The notes under the pieces were generated by a model. That model saw only the letters and a program-made list of their open reading frames with translations, had not been told where the DNA came from and made no database searches. A stretch of 64,000 bases of DNA from Strigops habroptila. Taxonomy: Eukaryota > Chordata > Aves > Psittaciformes > Psittacidae. The stretch spans positions 32,662,495 to 32,726,494 of the forward strand of contig NC_044277.2 of the NCBI RefSeq assembly GCF_004027225.2, in the 5' to 3' direction. The translations under genes were made by a program, and so were the position numbers. Positions 22,901-37,900 of this stretch are shown one piece after another. Within the stretch, counting starts at the first letter, position 1. Each line of letters begins with the position of its first letter.

Positions 22901-25900
22901 CTAAACCATTTATAAAGTAGTCTACCTTTTATCAAAAATACTTCCTTTTTCCAATACTTCCTGTTCCACAGATCTTTTGCAACATTAGCAGTGAATGGTG
23001 GTTTTTTTTTCCTCTTATTAAAAGGCCAGAGATTCCATTGGAACCATCTAGTTCATCACATGTCAGAGCATGCCAGAAAACTTTCCTAAACAAAAATCTT
23101 TATCCAAGTAACACAGTTATGCTTGACATACAGCAGCAGATAATTCAGCAACAGTGACAATCATAACCTTTGTTACTTGTTACATTTGCTTTTAAAAGGG
23201 TTGGATTTTGCTCATTTTGCTCTTAAATTATTTATATTGAGCTTTTTTAAAAACAAATTTCTTCTGCTTTAACATACAAATAAAGAGCCTGCCTTACAGG
23301 TAAACCAGGAAATAAACTCATTTTCTTTCCACCGAGGAACTGCATCGAGCAGTAACTTCCTCCCCCCAGCCCTGCCACCACCTGTGCCCTCTGGGGTGGC
23401 TGTTATGTAGACTCTAGCATCACACTGTTAAAAGCTACCAAGACTGGGTGGGAGACTGGACTTAATACAGCACTACACTTGAGCTAACAATCACAGTGCC
23501 TAGTCCAGAACAACATGACATTTGGCTAGTTCAGAACACTGGCAGAGCTTGAGTTTGCCAGATAGACTTTGTAGACATACCCCAACATATCCAAAATCTT
23601 ATTATTCCTTAGAGTCAGTTATGCTCTAGCAACCTGTCTTCCTTTGATTGTGCATTCTGGGACTCTGGTCCAATTTCTTTTTTCCTCCAAATTTAAACAC
23701 ATGCATTTCCCCCCCCCCCATACAAGTGTGACTAAATTCTGAAACCCCAAATTTTCAGACACACTCTTTAAGCAAATTGTCAGATTTCAGACAACTCACA
23801 GGACTTGCCATACACATACAGCATATAAAGTTGAGTACAAACAGTTCTCCAAATTCTGTCACTCTTGCACCCCCTAATTTAGGAACAGGAAAATAAAGTA
23901 CCATTCCTTTCAATAGCACTGTAGATTGTTGTATGCAGCTAACTGAAAACACAGCAGTGAAAGGCTGAAAACGGGCACTGAACCATTGCAATGAAATGCC
24001 ATTTACAAAACAGGAGCTAACAATGCCAACACTGAAAGAGGGACTACGTGAAAAGGAAGTTCTAGAAGTCAACAGCTCTGCCACTTACTGCATTCTTTTA
24101 TGCATGTAGGCACTTCTATAACCAAGATTATTAAGAGGAGGAGCAGATTTACTGTCTAAAAGGCCAATTATCATTGTCTTCTATACAATATTTATGAGGC
24201 CTCACTGGCAGGGAGTATGGCAGAAATACCACACAGACAGCAAATGCCTACTTTTCTAAGTATTTAAAGAAACAGTTCTGAATCAACTTCTTTCAAGTTT
24301 CTATAAAATTTTAATGAGTTCTTTGCTACTATTAGATGGTAGTTTTCTATAAATTTAGTGTTTACAGTTCAACTCTAACTGAAATGTAACAACAGAGTTA
24401 AACACACGACATCTTTTTGTTTTCTAGTGAGATGTGTGGATTGAGAACAGTCTGAATGGCAGGTCTCAGAGGGCTGCGGTCAATGGCAGTCTAGTTGGAG
24501 ACCTGTAACTAGCAGTGTCTCCCAGGGGTCAATACTGGGTCCAGTATTGCTTAACTTACTGGTCAATAACTTAGATGAAGGGGTACTGTGCCTCCTCAGC
24601 TGGTTTGCTGACAACAACAAAACTGGGAGGAATGCTGTGCTGTCATTCAGAAGGATCTAGACAGGCTGGAGAGATGGGCAGAGACAAACTTTTTGAAATT
24701 CAAAGGCAAGTGCAAGGTCCAGCACCTGGGGAGGAATAACCCCATGTACCAGTACAGGCTGAGGGCTGACCTGCTGGAAAGTAGCTCTGCTGAAAAGGAC
24801 TCAGCGGTGCTGGTGGACAACATGTTGTCCATGAGCCAGCAATGTGCCCTTGTGGCCAAGAAGGCCAATCCTGAGCTGCATTAGGAAGAGCATTGCCAAC
24901 AGGGATGTTACCCTCCCTCTTTAACACAGCCCTGGTGAGGCTGCATCTGGAGTAATGTGTCCAGTTCTGGGCTCTCCAGTTCAAGACAGACAAGGAACTA
25001 CTGGAGAGGTTCCAGCAGAAGGCTACAAAGATGATTAGGGGACTGCAGCATGTCTCCTATGAGGAAAAGTTGAGAGAATATAAAACTAAAAGGAGAAAGG
25101 AAAAAACAATAAACAAGTGATGCACAATACAATTGTTCACCACCCAGCCGATCAATATCCAGCCCAACCCACGCAGTGATCTGCCCTTCTTGGTAGCTCC
25201 CCCCAGTTTATATACTGGGCATGACATGCTGTGGGATGGAATACCCCTTTGGCTAGTTTGGGTCAGGTGTCCTGTCTCTGCTTCCTCCTGGCGCCCCGTG
25301 CCCCTCCTCACTGACAGAGCATGAGACTGAAAAGTCCTTGATCAGGGTAAGCGCTACCGAGCAACAACTAAAACATCAGTGTGTTATCAGCATTGTTCTG
25401 GGACTAAAGTCAAAAACACAGCACTGCACCAGCTACTAAGGAGAAAAATAACTGTTACAGCTGAACCCAGGACAATAAGAAAGTGAAAAACTGTTTATAT
25501 ATAGCAGGGGGCTTCACCTCCAAGGACAGATGAGTTCTCATTAGGACTTCAACCAATTTGAGGACAGCACGTAACTGAAGATTTAACAAGTATTTCAGTA
25601 AAAATGCTTAAAGAACTAGGAATAAGTACAAGCCTCCTCAAGGACAGTCTGAAAAACGTAAGCAGGTTTGTCCTTCCCTGTCCTATGAAAAATTAAATGT
25701 AAAAATGAACAACAGAAATGAAACAGATGGAGGTATGTTGATAACTTGCACTGTTATCCAAACAGAGACTCCATATTGCTTCCTAAGAGATATTCTCAAG
25801 AGGAATTCAACAATGGGAATCTATTCAATAATTTCATTCAGAAGTGCTTATCATTTTATTATGAGAACTGAAGAAATGAAGAAAATTTGCCATATGCAAA

Positions 25901-28900
25901 AACCAGTTTGTAACAGTGCACCCCAACATCAAATCAACTTCAAATTGCCTTCTATTAAGGCATACCCTTCTGTACTTCCCACCAATAGGGAATTCTAGCA
26001 TTAGTGAGCATAGTAGTATTAAAGTCATTCAATGAAGTAGGCTTTCCCATGAAGATAATTCAAACTGCTATTTGAAATGTAGCATTATAAGAAGATCCTA
26101 TTATTTGGTTTATAAAAACCAGAACAGCTTCCCAAGAAAATACATGTTTTCACCTTATATGAACAAAGTACTGAATTATAAAATTGCTAAATTTTTAACC
26201 TTCTAAAGTGGCAAAGCAAAAAGTCCTTGATGTTTGCCCAAAACTCTCAGAGGCAAATGACATCCTAAATTGTTTAATCCAAACAGTAGAAATAAGCATT
26301 AGCATAATAATAATTTAAAAAAAATTTTTTTTTTTTTTTGCATATTTTAAAATACTCAGACTAAGCCTTAGTACCTCAACAAATTAGAGGCTCATAAGCA
26401 TTAGCAACAATATTTGAGACTGCACAAAAAAGGCCTTTACTTTTTTAAAGACAGGAATTGGAACTTAAACAGTTTCAGGATCTGTAGCACAGCTTGAATA
26501 ATGTGGATAATCTTAAACCTAGACATTTTAGAGAAAGTCAAATGAAGTGGTGGTGGTGGGGGAATAATCTATGCAGCACAGATTAACTTTATATCTATTC
26601 AGATTCGAGAAAGGGTACAAACCTGTCTTTTTCGGATTGAAGCCAACGCATTTCCATGTTTTTCCATATTTTGCAGGCTGTTTAGACCTAGAACACAGTT
26701 AATATACATCCAGACTAATGAGGAGTCAACAATAAGGCAGCAGTTTTTCATTCTACCATTTACGTGAGACAAGAATGTACACTGTATGTGCATATATGAT
26801 ATGCTTTGACAGACTGGGAAAATTTCAGTGTCTGTTTATACATGAATATACTTTTATATATGTATACATATGAACATTACCTTAGCCCAAGGACTCAAAA
26901 AATAGTCTGCTCAAAAATGTCACTATACTTTCTGTGCAGAAGAGCTCACAGAAGAATTGTATTTTAAACAATTAGGTAAAAACTGGTACATAATAATGAA
27001 ACATTGTTATTTCATTTTGGTGAAAGCATTTTTACTACACATCCTGCTCTCATTTTACATAGAAAGAATGGAAACTAACCAGCAGAACTATGATACTTTG
27101 TATACAGGTTCCATCATTTCCGCAGAACAAGTGTCAGGTTCTTATTGTGGCAAACATCCAAAGCATTTTAAGAGTTTGTCCTTCCAAGTACAACACAGCC
27201 ACATGCAGAAGCTATAATGTCATCTCTTTGTGGTAAGAGGGTGCTAACGGTTTTCAGAACCTACTTATAAACAGTATATAATCCATGTTGTAACTAACTC
27301 TGTGCATTTTACTCTACAATTTGGTTTTCCAATCAGCCAACCTCTTTAGATCCCTATCCCTCCCCACATTACCTAGGCGAGAAATCAGAGAGAGACAAGT
27401 TTCAGTATTCCTCTGGCAGCTCTCTTTTGCACAGAATAGCATAAATCCCAGTAAAGCAAACAAGCAAAGCCCGAGGCAAACCAGAAAATAGTGATTGATT
27501 TTGCAAAATGAGTTGCCAGAGAGCCTTAAGCCACTTCGTAGCTTCTAAACGCTGCTACCAAATCTACATTTGCAGAAACCTCATATGAGAATTGAGAAGG
27601 TTTCTTTCCCCACCACAATAATTTTTATATTAACCTAATCACACTGGTTAGCAATTATCAAACCAACAACTCATTTATTGCAGGGTGGGAAGGGAGGAGA
27701 AAGTGTTTGTCATGACTGTTTTGAAAGTGTAAGAAATAGGCTAATACTCACTCTGAAGAACAGTTCTCCCTCTGAGTTTCCCTCCTGAACGAGGCCTGTA
27801 AGGAACACAGAAATGAAGTAAAAATATGCAGAACTTCATGAAATGTCTTTGACCAAGAGAAACAACAACAAAATTTTACCTTACTGTGGGGTTTCTTACA
27901 TCTCCAGGTGACTGATCTGTAATACTGTGTTGCTCTTTCATTAATCTAAAAAAGAAAAAAAAAAACCCAAACCAAAAACCCCAAAATAAACAAACCCCCA
28001 AACAACAAAAAAAAAAAAAACCCAAAATAATTTCCTAGGCAGCAACTTGCCATTTACATGATTTAAAAATATTTAAATGAAAGAAAATTCCAAGATTTCT
28101 GTACAGAAACAATGGCATACAAACACTAACTGCTTCTTAACCTTGCCTCCCTACATCTGGAGGGAAAATACCCAAGACATTACACATTTAAGTTGAAGAT
28201 TTGAGGCATTCTGCACACGTATTTTTTCACATCTTCTTCACAATCCAGGAATTATTTCCATAGTTTGTTGTTTTGTTTTGGGGTTTTTTTTTTTTATCAA
28301 GTCTTTCATCAGACCTCTCAGATGTAATTGCGTCAGGAGCTGTTCTTCTAAAAAAAGTCTTAAGATTTGTCTTCCTGCATACTGTCCGCATCAGTCATTT
28401 TCCTTAACTAAGCAAGGCCAAGTATTCCAAATATAAAACTGCAGAAATACTAGCTCTATCCCAACTAGAGACTACAATTTATTCTCCATGAAAAAGTAGC
28501 GTTGATAAACTCGGAATATTAGTATTTTTCAAGATGAAGTCAAAGGAGGGGTAAGGAACTGGGCTTCGAGTGCCTCATCATTTCTTAGAAAAGTGTGTAA
28601 TTGTTTTGAGGGTTCACATTGCTAGAATCATGAAACAATACATCCAATTCTTATCATCACAGTAGTATCACTAAGAGAAACTTGTGTTTAGCTGTAAGGA
28701 GAAAGTAATAGACTGATTCCCTTTCCTTAGTCTCTTTCTCCTGCAGATGAGCTATAGCCTGAAGTATGGAAGACAGGACTAAAAGAAACTCAATCAGGCA
28801 TAAAGGGAAAAAAAAGTGAAACATTCCTATGCTTTTATTATTATACAAGACTGACAGCTGTTTAAACTGAAAAAAGTGCATCTTCAGCAAGTAAACTTAA

Positions 28901-31900
28901 TACCAAGCTATTTTGAGTTAAATGCCAGAAGTTAACCATAGAAAAGCCAAAACTTAAAAACAGAGAATGAGCTCATAGTTAATTTTCTATTGGACAGTGG
29001 TTTGGAATCAAATGTCCTTCCTTCTACCTAGTTTTAGTTCTACAGGTTTCAAGTTACTGTCCAAGCATGTCCTTCAGCAGCATAATGCTTAATACAAACC
29101 TTTGTTTTGCTTCCAAATTCTCTTTGTCATTTTCATCGGCATTCACAGTTGTGCTTTGCAATGCTGTTGCTCCCAGTCCTTGAGACTCTACCTGTTTTGT
29201 GGCTGCCTGTGAGAGATGGAATCAAAAGTTTAAAATCAAAGCCAGCCAGTACCTAGACAGTAGTTTACACTAAAATTGATATGTGTGCTCTGTATTAGAA
29301 CTAGCAGTACATACTTCACAGACCCTTCAGACATATGACCACTAGAATTAGTTTCAAAACAACTGCAGTATGTTAATCATAAAATGGTTTGGGTTGGAAG
29401 GGACCTTAAAGATCTAGTTCCAACCTCCCTGCCACAAGCAGGGACACCTTCCAGTAGACCAGACTGCCCAAACCCCATCCAACCTGGCCTTGAACACAGG
29501 ATCTTCATCTGTTAACAACTCCAGAGAAATTTTAGTCATAGCCCCAAGTGATATTTGTACAGACACACAGAAATACAACAAATACTTGCTTAACAAGTGA
29601 ACATGTAGATGTGTGGAACACATTGCAGAGATTTACTAAGACTGCAAACACTATCAAAGTACTCCAAAGTTTGTTTTTAATAACTAGATTAGAAACTGAA
29701 AACTGACAGGCCTCATGAGTTCAGGTAGTTCTGTAGCGCATGGCAGGATTAACCCTTCCTGTGTTAGCAAAAGAATTTTGTAACATCCTGCCTAAACTTT
29801 TAGCCACAAACTAAGATTATTTCTTCTCAACTCCCAAGATGAGGAATAGTTCATTACTCTTTATAGATTGTCCAGAGAATTGTAAGATTTCTGCTTTTCC
29901 CCAGATTCCTCCCAGCTACTTGCTAAAATAAATGACACGTCCCTTCCCCACCCCCTGTAAAATTAGTCCACGTGATGTTGTTCTTGCCACTTTGCTATCA
30001 ACTTTCTTCCCTAGCATCTTAAGGTATATTTACTACCTAAGCCATAAAATAAATCCTGGTTGTGCACCATCACTACTAAGCAGAGCCAACCATCTTCCAT
30101 TCAACACTGTCTATATAACCCCAAGTGATCTGTTGCAACATCCAAATACCAAAATGTTACAAATTTGACAGATTCATTACAGGCAAATATTTCATCTTTT
30201 TCTGCTTAGCCAGTTGCTCCTGTTTTCATCTATTTCTTCTTTCAGAGCCTGCTTTTGCTTCCTGTTATTTTCCTGTCATCCATCCTATTTTCAGTCTTCT
30301 TGAAATCTTAACCTGTCCTTCACAGTAGCTTGCAGAGTCTCTCAACATTTATAAGAGTCAGACAATATAAAAACATTCCCTATTTCACTCATTCATCCAT
30401 GTAGGTACTGGAAGGTATTTTGGTCACAGAATACTTCCAATCACAAAAGAAAATGTTTCACTGTCAGAAATTTCACAGCTATCCAAACTGCCACAACTTT
30501 CAGCTGCAAGTTTTCAAAACACTGGCTCTTTCACAGTGGCTGATGGTAGCAGAAACACACGTGAAAGCAAGGACATGTTTCCACACAGATAAATGGGTAG
30601 AAAGGATTTAGTTAACAACAACAAAACAAAAAAAAAAATTCACTATATTGTGTTTTAAAAGTTAACAGTAGCCTTCAAATTGTAGTTGTTCCCCAAAATA
30701 ATTCTTTTGAAAGAGAAATGAAACTTAGAAAGAAAAATCACAAAGTATTCAAAAAGTGCTTAGTATAGGTCCTTCTTCCTTGTAAAGGCATTATCTGCAG
30801 ACTGTTCTTAGGGCAGCTAACCTATACAAGCTTTCTAAAGCACAAGAGCTTCATTAACAGTAGGAGTTGCAAACTTGTAGATTTCAACCTTGACAATAAC
30901 CTAGCAAAAGCAGCCTACAAAACAGTCTAGAGACATAGACTGCCTTATGGTGGATGAAAAACTGAACATGACCCTGCAATGTGCACCTGCAGCCCAGAAG
31001 GCCACCATATCATGGGCTACATTAAAAAAACGTGGCCAGCAGGTTGACAGAGGTGATTCTCCTCCTCTACTCCACTGTGGTGAGACCCCACTTGGAGTAC
31101 AGCTCTGGGGGCCCCCAACAAAAGAAGGACATGGACCTGCTCGAGCAGGTCCAGAGGAGGGCCATAAAGATGCTCAGAGAGCTGAAGCACCTCTCCTATA
31201 GAGACCGGCTGAGAGGGCTGGAGTTGTTCAGCCTGGAGAAGGCTCTGTGGAGACCTTATTGCAGCACTTAAATGGGCCTATAAGAAAGATGAGGACAAAC
31301 TTTTCAGCTAGGCCTGTTGCCCAGAGAGGTGGTATCTGCCCCCTCCTAAGAAACATTCACAGCCAGGCTGGAGGGGCTCTGAGCAATCTCTGAGCAGAAG
31401 TGTGAATGCTTCACAAAGTTGTCTCCTTCCTGTCCCAGAGTAACTCAGTCCAGTGTAAGGATTTCAGAAGTAATATATGCAACATTGGTAAATAGTGCAA
31501 AAAATGTGCAGGCAATGGGGTGCAACACAGAGGGCCTAGTTAAGCTAATATGGAGTTCCAGGCCTTCTCTGACACCTCCAAATCTCCATTTCCTCTTAAA
31601 CTCAAAGAAATAGCCCTGAAAAATAAATTGGGAAACTGACAGCTGAAACCGTTAAAAGGTATTCCTTATATTATACTTTGAATGCATTTAATAAGTTCTC
31701 TAGTCTCTCTTTCTGGCAAGAAAATGAAAACCCTAGAGGAACTTCAGGTTTGTTTATTTAAAATTTGCTTTTTATTACCTTTAGATGTCTGTGCTTTTGT
31801 AATTGAGTAATTCAATATTCTTTTATAGGAGGTAAACATAAGAGAAATTCTTTACAATCCTTCTGAAGATGAGCTGAAGGAGGAATGTTGTTCTTGCCAA

Positions 31901-34900
31901 TTTTAAACCAGTTTTGAGCAAGATGGTTCATAACGAGCTTTTTTATTTACAGGAAAGCAGCAATAACAGTTTTCTATCTCCTAACTACTCTGACATTCCT
32001 AAAGCTTTCAGCCAAATTAACAGGTCTTGAATTTTCATGCTAAAACTGAAAGATCATATAAACAAAACAAACATTAAATATATAGTTATATTATCTTTTA
32101 AGTACTCTCAGATCAGAAGTGCTTCTCTTAAGTATACTCTAATGATGAACCTCATTTTACTTATGCTTTTTTCCAAACTATTTTCTAATCAAAACAGTTG
32201 TGGAAAAAACATTCATGAAAGATAGTTTAGAGGAGTTTTACTCCTACTTTCTCCTAAACATACATGCAACCTTTTTTTTAATTGAGACAATACAAAGAAG
32301 GATAAAACTTCCTTTTCTTCTAATACAGTAACTGAATATTGTCTAAAGAACTCACTGAAAGTATAAATCTATTTAATCTTACCAGGTATCTCTTCTGAAA
32401 TAAGATTTGAAAATATATTTGACATACCTGTAATAAGAAGTTAGTTTCATTTTCTTTCATGAAAAGTTCAATGTAAGACTTGATTTTACTTATCAAAACA
32501 TTGTAACTGAAGCTTTGGAGAAGGGGAACATATGGATCCTTGCTTTTAATTACAGTTGCCAGCTTCATCCTTAAAGGCTAAGAAAAACACAGCTTTATAA
32601 AATACAAATATATCCTGTAGTAAACTTAGCATCTATGCTAAACAGGACATACACAAAGCTAAACATGATGATTACACAGTTTTCTGAATACGCCTATACA
32701 ACTTCACGCTACAGTTTGAAAGGGTTCTGAAGTCAACTAGGCACAATACCAGGAGTTTACTCAGTGAGTGGTTAAATGTAACTTTCCAGAGATCCTTATT
32801 TTCATTCCCTTTATGTATAACACCGAAAGCAAGATTGTCAATGGAGCAAAACCACCAAGAAAAAGCCACTCATTACTGGGTTCTCTTTTCTCATTTGCTG
32901 CATCAAAAAGACTGCCACTGAAAGGGGTTCACAGTGTTCAGGAAAAGGACTATTTAGTACCACAGCATTAAGGACACCTTGATACTGATAACCACAACTT
33001 CACATCTTGTCTACCAACCACTCTAAATCTTAGAGACCAATACATCCAACAAGTAACTTCTGTGTACAGGTTGCATTCTTATTTATGAATGAATACTTTA
33101 CCACAAACTATACTTTCCAAATATCCAAATGAAGAGTGTATCTGAAGATTTTGTTACAGACATGGTACTATCTATATAGAACACATATTCCAGTATACCA
33201 GAGGAAGATAGAGGCAGCATTTTTGCCTTTTCTTCTTTTCGCCTGCAGTCCTTTGCTCTTTCCTCCACCCCAGCAAATTCAGGTGTGTGCACTAGCTCTT
33301 CTTTTAGAGATATGCACTTGAACTTAAATCTTTCTGAATGATGCAGTCAACATCAAACCAGGAGGTGGCCTGACCCACTTATGTTATCTTTTCCAGATAG
33401 AGGAATAATAATATCCACTCTATACTACAGATGCTAACGAGCTTTCCTTCTCTGTGGTGCGTCAGTATGTAGAACGCTAATCACAAGAGACAAATAGAGT
33501 GCACTGTAATGGTTCAGAAAAAGCCATCAGACTGATTACTTGGGAGTTTCTATGTCTCTATCAGCATGTTTATACTGTCTTTACTCTGACAAAACAGCAA
33601 TATCAGATTCGCAGAATCTGTAGTGACACTTTACATGAAGTGGGAAAGGAGATGAAGTTCAGACTGATGCTGTCCACAGTGAAGAACAACTGCCGCTAAA
33701 AGCATTTTACTCCCCCACACCACCCACTATTTCTATCAGTCCCCTAGCTACAAATTTCTTTCTGTATTTACAAGCGTCACAGATGTGTAGGTGATTGCAT
33801 AAACAGCAATCGGAACAGAGCTTTGCGTGTAGCATTTGCTAGTTTTGGAAACCCATTCCCTTCTCTTAAAGTGAAAGAGCTTAATGCAAGTTACTACCTT
33901 ATCTGATTCCGAGTCTGTAAACAGCCTTTCAAGAACTTCAGAAGCCTCCTTGAAATATCCATTTTCCATATAGACTGCTACAATCTACAACAAATATAAT
34001 TACAAGACATGCTGAAATATATTTCACCCAAGATTCAAAAAACAAACAAACAAAAAAAGACACACTTAAATAGGCTTCCAAAATCCAGAGGATTATCTAT
34101 TTAAGGGTTATCAACAATTATCTAGTTTTAACAGTTAGTTCTAAAGTAGCATTAAATCTCACTTATAAAGGCCCAAAGCCTCTTTGTCAGGCTTTTAAAA
34201 GGATGCTCATTCATTTAAAATATCCCATACTTACCTACCAAGTATTGCTTTCATCTTTCCCAGAAAGACTTTCACAGTCCCAGTAGCTGTCAACATGTTT
34301 TTACATGTTTGACATCAAAAGTTTTCCAACACAAATAATTACTTTTAAGCAAAGGAAAAAGCTATTAATAATACATTTAAAAGCTCAAGATACAAATGTT
34401 TTTAAATAGACCAATATATTTAAGATTGGCAGCTTTTGAAACAATTTTGAACTGGGACAAACAAGAACCGACTTATATAGGAAAAGAGGAAAAGGTCCCC
34501 TGTACAGATCTATTTACTGAGTACTTGAAAGTACATCGAACTTAGGAAATTTAGTTCAGCCTGCTAATTGCCCAAGCTTTTTGTAAAAGGAGCCCTGTTT
34601 TAGCTGAATGAATAGATACCATCCTAAAGCATTTTAAGTCAGTCACACAAACCTGAATTTGAATCAACTGATGAATATCTTTATGAAGCTTTTCCAGTTC
34701 AACTTCTTCCCTTTCAAGTAAAGTCCAGAAAGACAGAGCAGATTCCAAAGGTGAAATTCTTTTATCATTTTCAAAATGGCATTCTTTGGGAGGGGAAGGG
34801 AAGAAACAGAAAAAAAGTATTTTAAAGATTTAAAGGGTAAAGCTAAATATATTATTTACACACAATAAAGTAATACACACTATACATTACTTCAATTCTT

Positions 34901-37900
34901 TTTTCCTCAAAGAATTTTTAGTCTGCCTCTTCAAGTGTGTTTTAGAGACCCAAGTTAACTGCTGTCTTTTCAGAGAGACTGGTTCTTCCTGCCCTTGCTA
35001 ATAACATTACTGTTGCATTTTTAAGGGAAATTATGTGTCTGTTATTTATTGTTCACTTAAACTTGCAATAGTGCTGAGTTTAGCATCGTGTATTTGGGGT
35101 GGCATTAGCAATACTCTTACATTAAGTTTGGCATCAGATATCCAAACATTTGGTATTGATACTGGTAATTTTGTAATATAGCCACTATCCTAAGGTTTGT
35201 TTGTTTTTTGTGCTCACCCTCCCCCACCCATGTCTACATATTTCCCTGTCTTTACTCTTCGTTATATTAGAAGGGGTTAAACTGAGAGGGAAATTTGAAC
35301 AGCTTAACACAGAAAAAGCAGAAGCAACCTCCTGTGTCATAGTAGTGCTGTGCCAACGCCAAGGTTTGTGCAAACTCCCAGCAAGCAGTTCAGTGACCAG
35401 TTCTGGCAGAAATCTAGCCCAGCCAAATAACCCTCAACATTCTAGGAACAGTTTCCCAGACTGGTCACTGCCCGCCTGCACAAGTGAGTATGCCAACATA
35501 GCAGATGCAGGAGGAGCTGGCAGATGCACAAGACTGCTTTTTTCCCCATGGCACTGCCAGCTTAGCTCAAGATGTTCACTGAACTACAGCCCTACTTATT
35601 CCTTAATTTTAGATGACATCATAGCAGACTCTCTCTCAGTGTCTCATTTCTTACAGTATTTTTCAGACAGAAAGTAAACAATTTAAGCAATACTGGAAAT
35701 ATAAAAAATATTTGATACCCACTACAGTAGAAGACAAACACTGAAAATTTAAATAGTATGATATGTATATACACACGTATTAAAAAAAAGCAACCCCAAA
35801 ACAACAAAGCAGCACACTTCTGGTTTCTCTACTCATTGTTTCAATCAAGTAATGACACTTCATATTAAGGTTATTATAATATTGCAAAAACAAAGTGTTT
35901 AAAGAGCTGGCACCTGAAACAGCCCACTCTGTTTTAGTGCTCAATAAAGAGTAATTATTTTAATAATTGGAAACAAATGAGGAGAGCTACCACACAATAT
36001 ATTAGCTTTCCATGTATATTGTGTGACTACATCTGAGGTAATACCCACTAAGCACATGCAATTTTCCTTGCCATACAGGTCATTCTCTACACTGCTAGAT
36101 AAAAAACAGATACTGAAGTCATATTGCCAAGTGTTATATACAACAATATAGTTTTAAAGCATTATCAGAAAAGTTTCATAATTTGTATATTATGAGAACC
36201 AGATTTTAATATTTAAAATACTTCAAGTTGAACTAAATCAAGAAAAGTGTTATTACTTGACAAGTAACATCAGAAATTTCATTTTATGAAAACAATCCTT
36301 TGTGGCACACTTTTTTTCTTCCATACTCATGCTGGCAAGATTGGTTTTGAAGTCCTTAAATTCCAATGAGCTTTACCAAGCAGTGAAAACTTTCAGCAAA
36401 AAAGTTAAGCCTTCCAGAAACTTGAGCATGGAAGCAAAGTCAGCTTGGCTAAACCAGCTAGTTGTGAATACAGCCAAACAGAAGGCATGACAGTGAGTAA
36501 GAGTCCCAAGGACCTGCTGCCAGCTGTAACCCTTACAGCCTTCTGTAAGAAACAAGGGAAGCCATCCTTTTCATCCATATTCTTATTCCTACTGCCTGTC
36601 CTACTTTAACCTCTAGAGTTACATGTGCAGAAAGGAATGCACATTCTGCGCTTTAAACTTGCAAACATCATTCACTAAGAGCTAGTCAATCTTTTCCAAA
36701 ATATTACTTTTGTTGATACTAACCTGAGCAAAAACCCCATCCTTATAATTTAAGAAGCATACAGTCATTCAAACTCAAAGCAGCTAAATCACTCAGCACA
36801 GAACACCACTGGTCCTACATACATGTGGAATAAAGAGAGTCAAAAAGGTAGAGTTCAGACATTTTATTAGATATATATATACGTATGTACAGTTAGACTA
36901 TATGAAACATAGCCTTTATTGTAGATAAAGGTATTAGCATACATAATATACCTCTGTGCAAGTTCATGCAAATCTATTTAAAAACGTGGGGAAAAAGAAA
37001 AAAAAAAAAGAGTATTTACCAAGTTTTTTTCCTTTTGCAATTCTTATCAAAAGCTGACAGAGATACACCGCTTTTTTCTGATGTGTAGGTATTTTGGAGA
37101 GGCCATTAATAAGAGCTAGAAAAGAAAAGTTAAGTCAGTCTTGCTCCAGCACTGCCACAGTGTGGCTAGAAATATACCAGGCACTATGTTATCAGGCTTT
37201 AATATTCTACTAAATTTCTAATTCATTAGGAAACTGATGAAAGCACTTAGTTAATATCCTTCAATGTTAGAAGAACTTAAATCATAATTAAGAATTTGAC
37301 CTGAAAAACCTTCCCCTCTTGCAGTTCACAGGAGTAGCCTAGAAGTGGTAAGATGCGTCACAGGCATGTATCATCAAATTAGAAGACCACCATATCTTAC
37401 ATAAATAAGTGAAGTTTTATTTTGCTGGGTAACTTACTATGAAAGACAACTGTCTGCTCCAGGGAACATTCATATGGAATGCTCACAAAACATGAGCCAC
37501 ATGCAGATAGGCAACACTTACATGTTGCCATAGCAACTGCCAGACCAAAAGCAGCAAAAACTACAAGGAGAGCTTAGTCAGAAATCTAAATCTACAAAGG
37601 AAAGCCTCCTTGCAAGGTTGGAAGGTCACAAGCATTATTACGTATTTTAGAATAGGAGTCATCACGAGATTATTTCCATCATGCTGGTTACTGTGAACTT
37701 CATATTTTTTGTGTTAAATATAGTAATTTATCTTCACAGCATAATACAGAAACATTCAAAATGAAAACTGAAGAATGTATCAAGTGACTTATCCAAGCTG
37801 CAGACTGAACACCCTAGTTCAGGAAGTGTTTATGTACACATTTCTGTGTCAACCTAGCAAAAACCAGGATTCTGGGCATGGAACCCCCAAGTTTTGCAAT

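Larger units (their letters stand above)
19978..26622 (-). other. TERF1: TERF1 intron 9
   Basis: About 6.6 kb. It holds a poly(A) run (20815-20834), an LTR-like block (21380-21890), an AT microsatellite (22419-22432), a CR1 copy (24431-25075), a truncated LTR (25076-25474) and an A/T homopolymer junction (26318-26340). The rest is unremarkable AT-rich intron. Confidence 0.85.

Noticed and set aside
24647-25324. Short frames on both strands in the CR1 and LTR block
   Set aside because: They lie inside transposon sequence; those in CR1 are fragments of a decayed element and those in the LTR are non-coding.
35201-35677. 158-codon plus-strand frame in TERF1 intron 2
   Set aside because: Antisense to an intron, no recognisable domain, no splice or promoter support.
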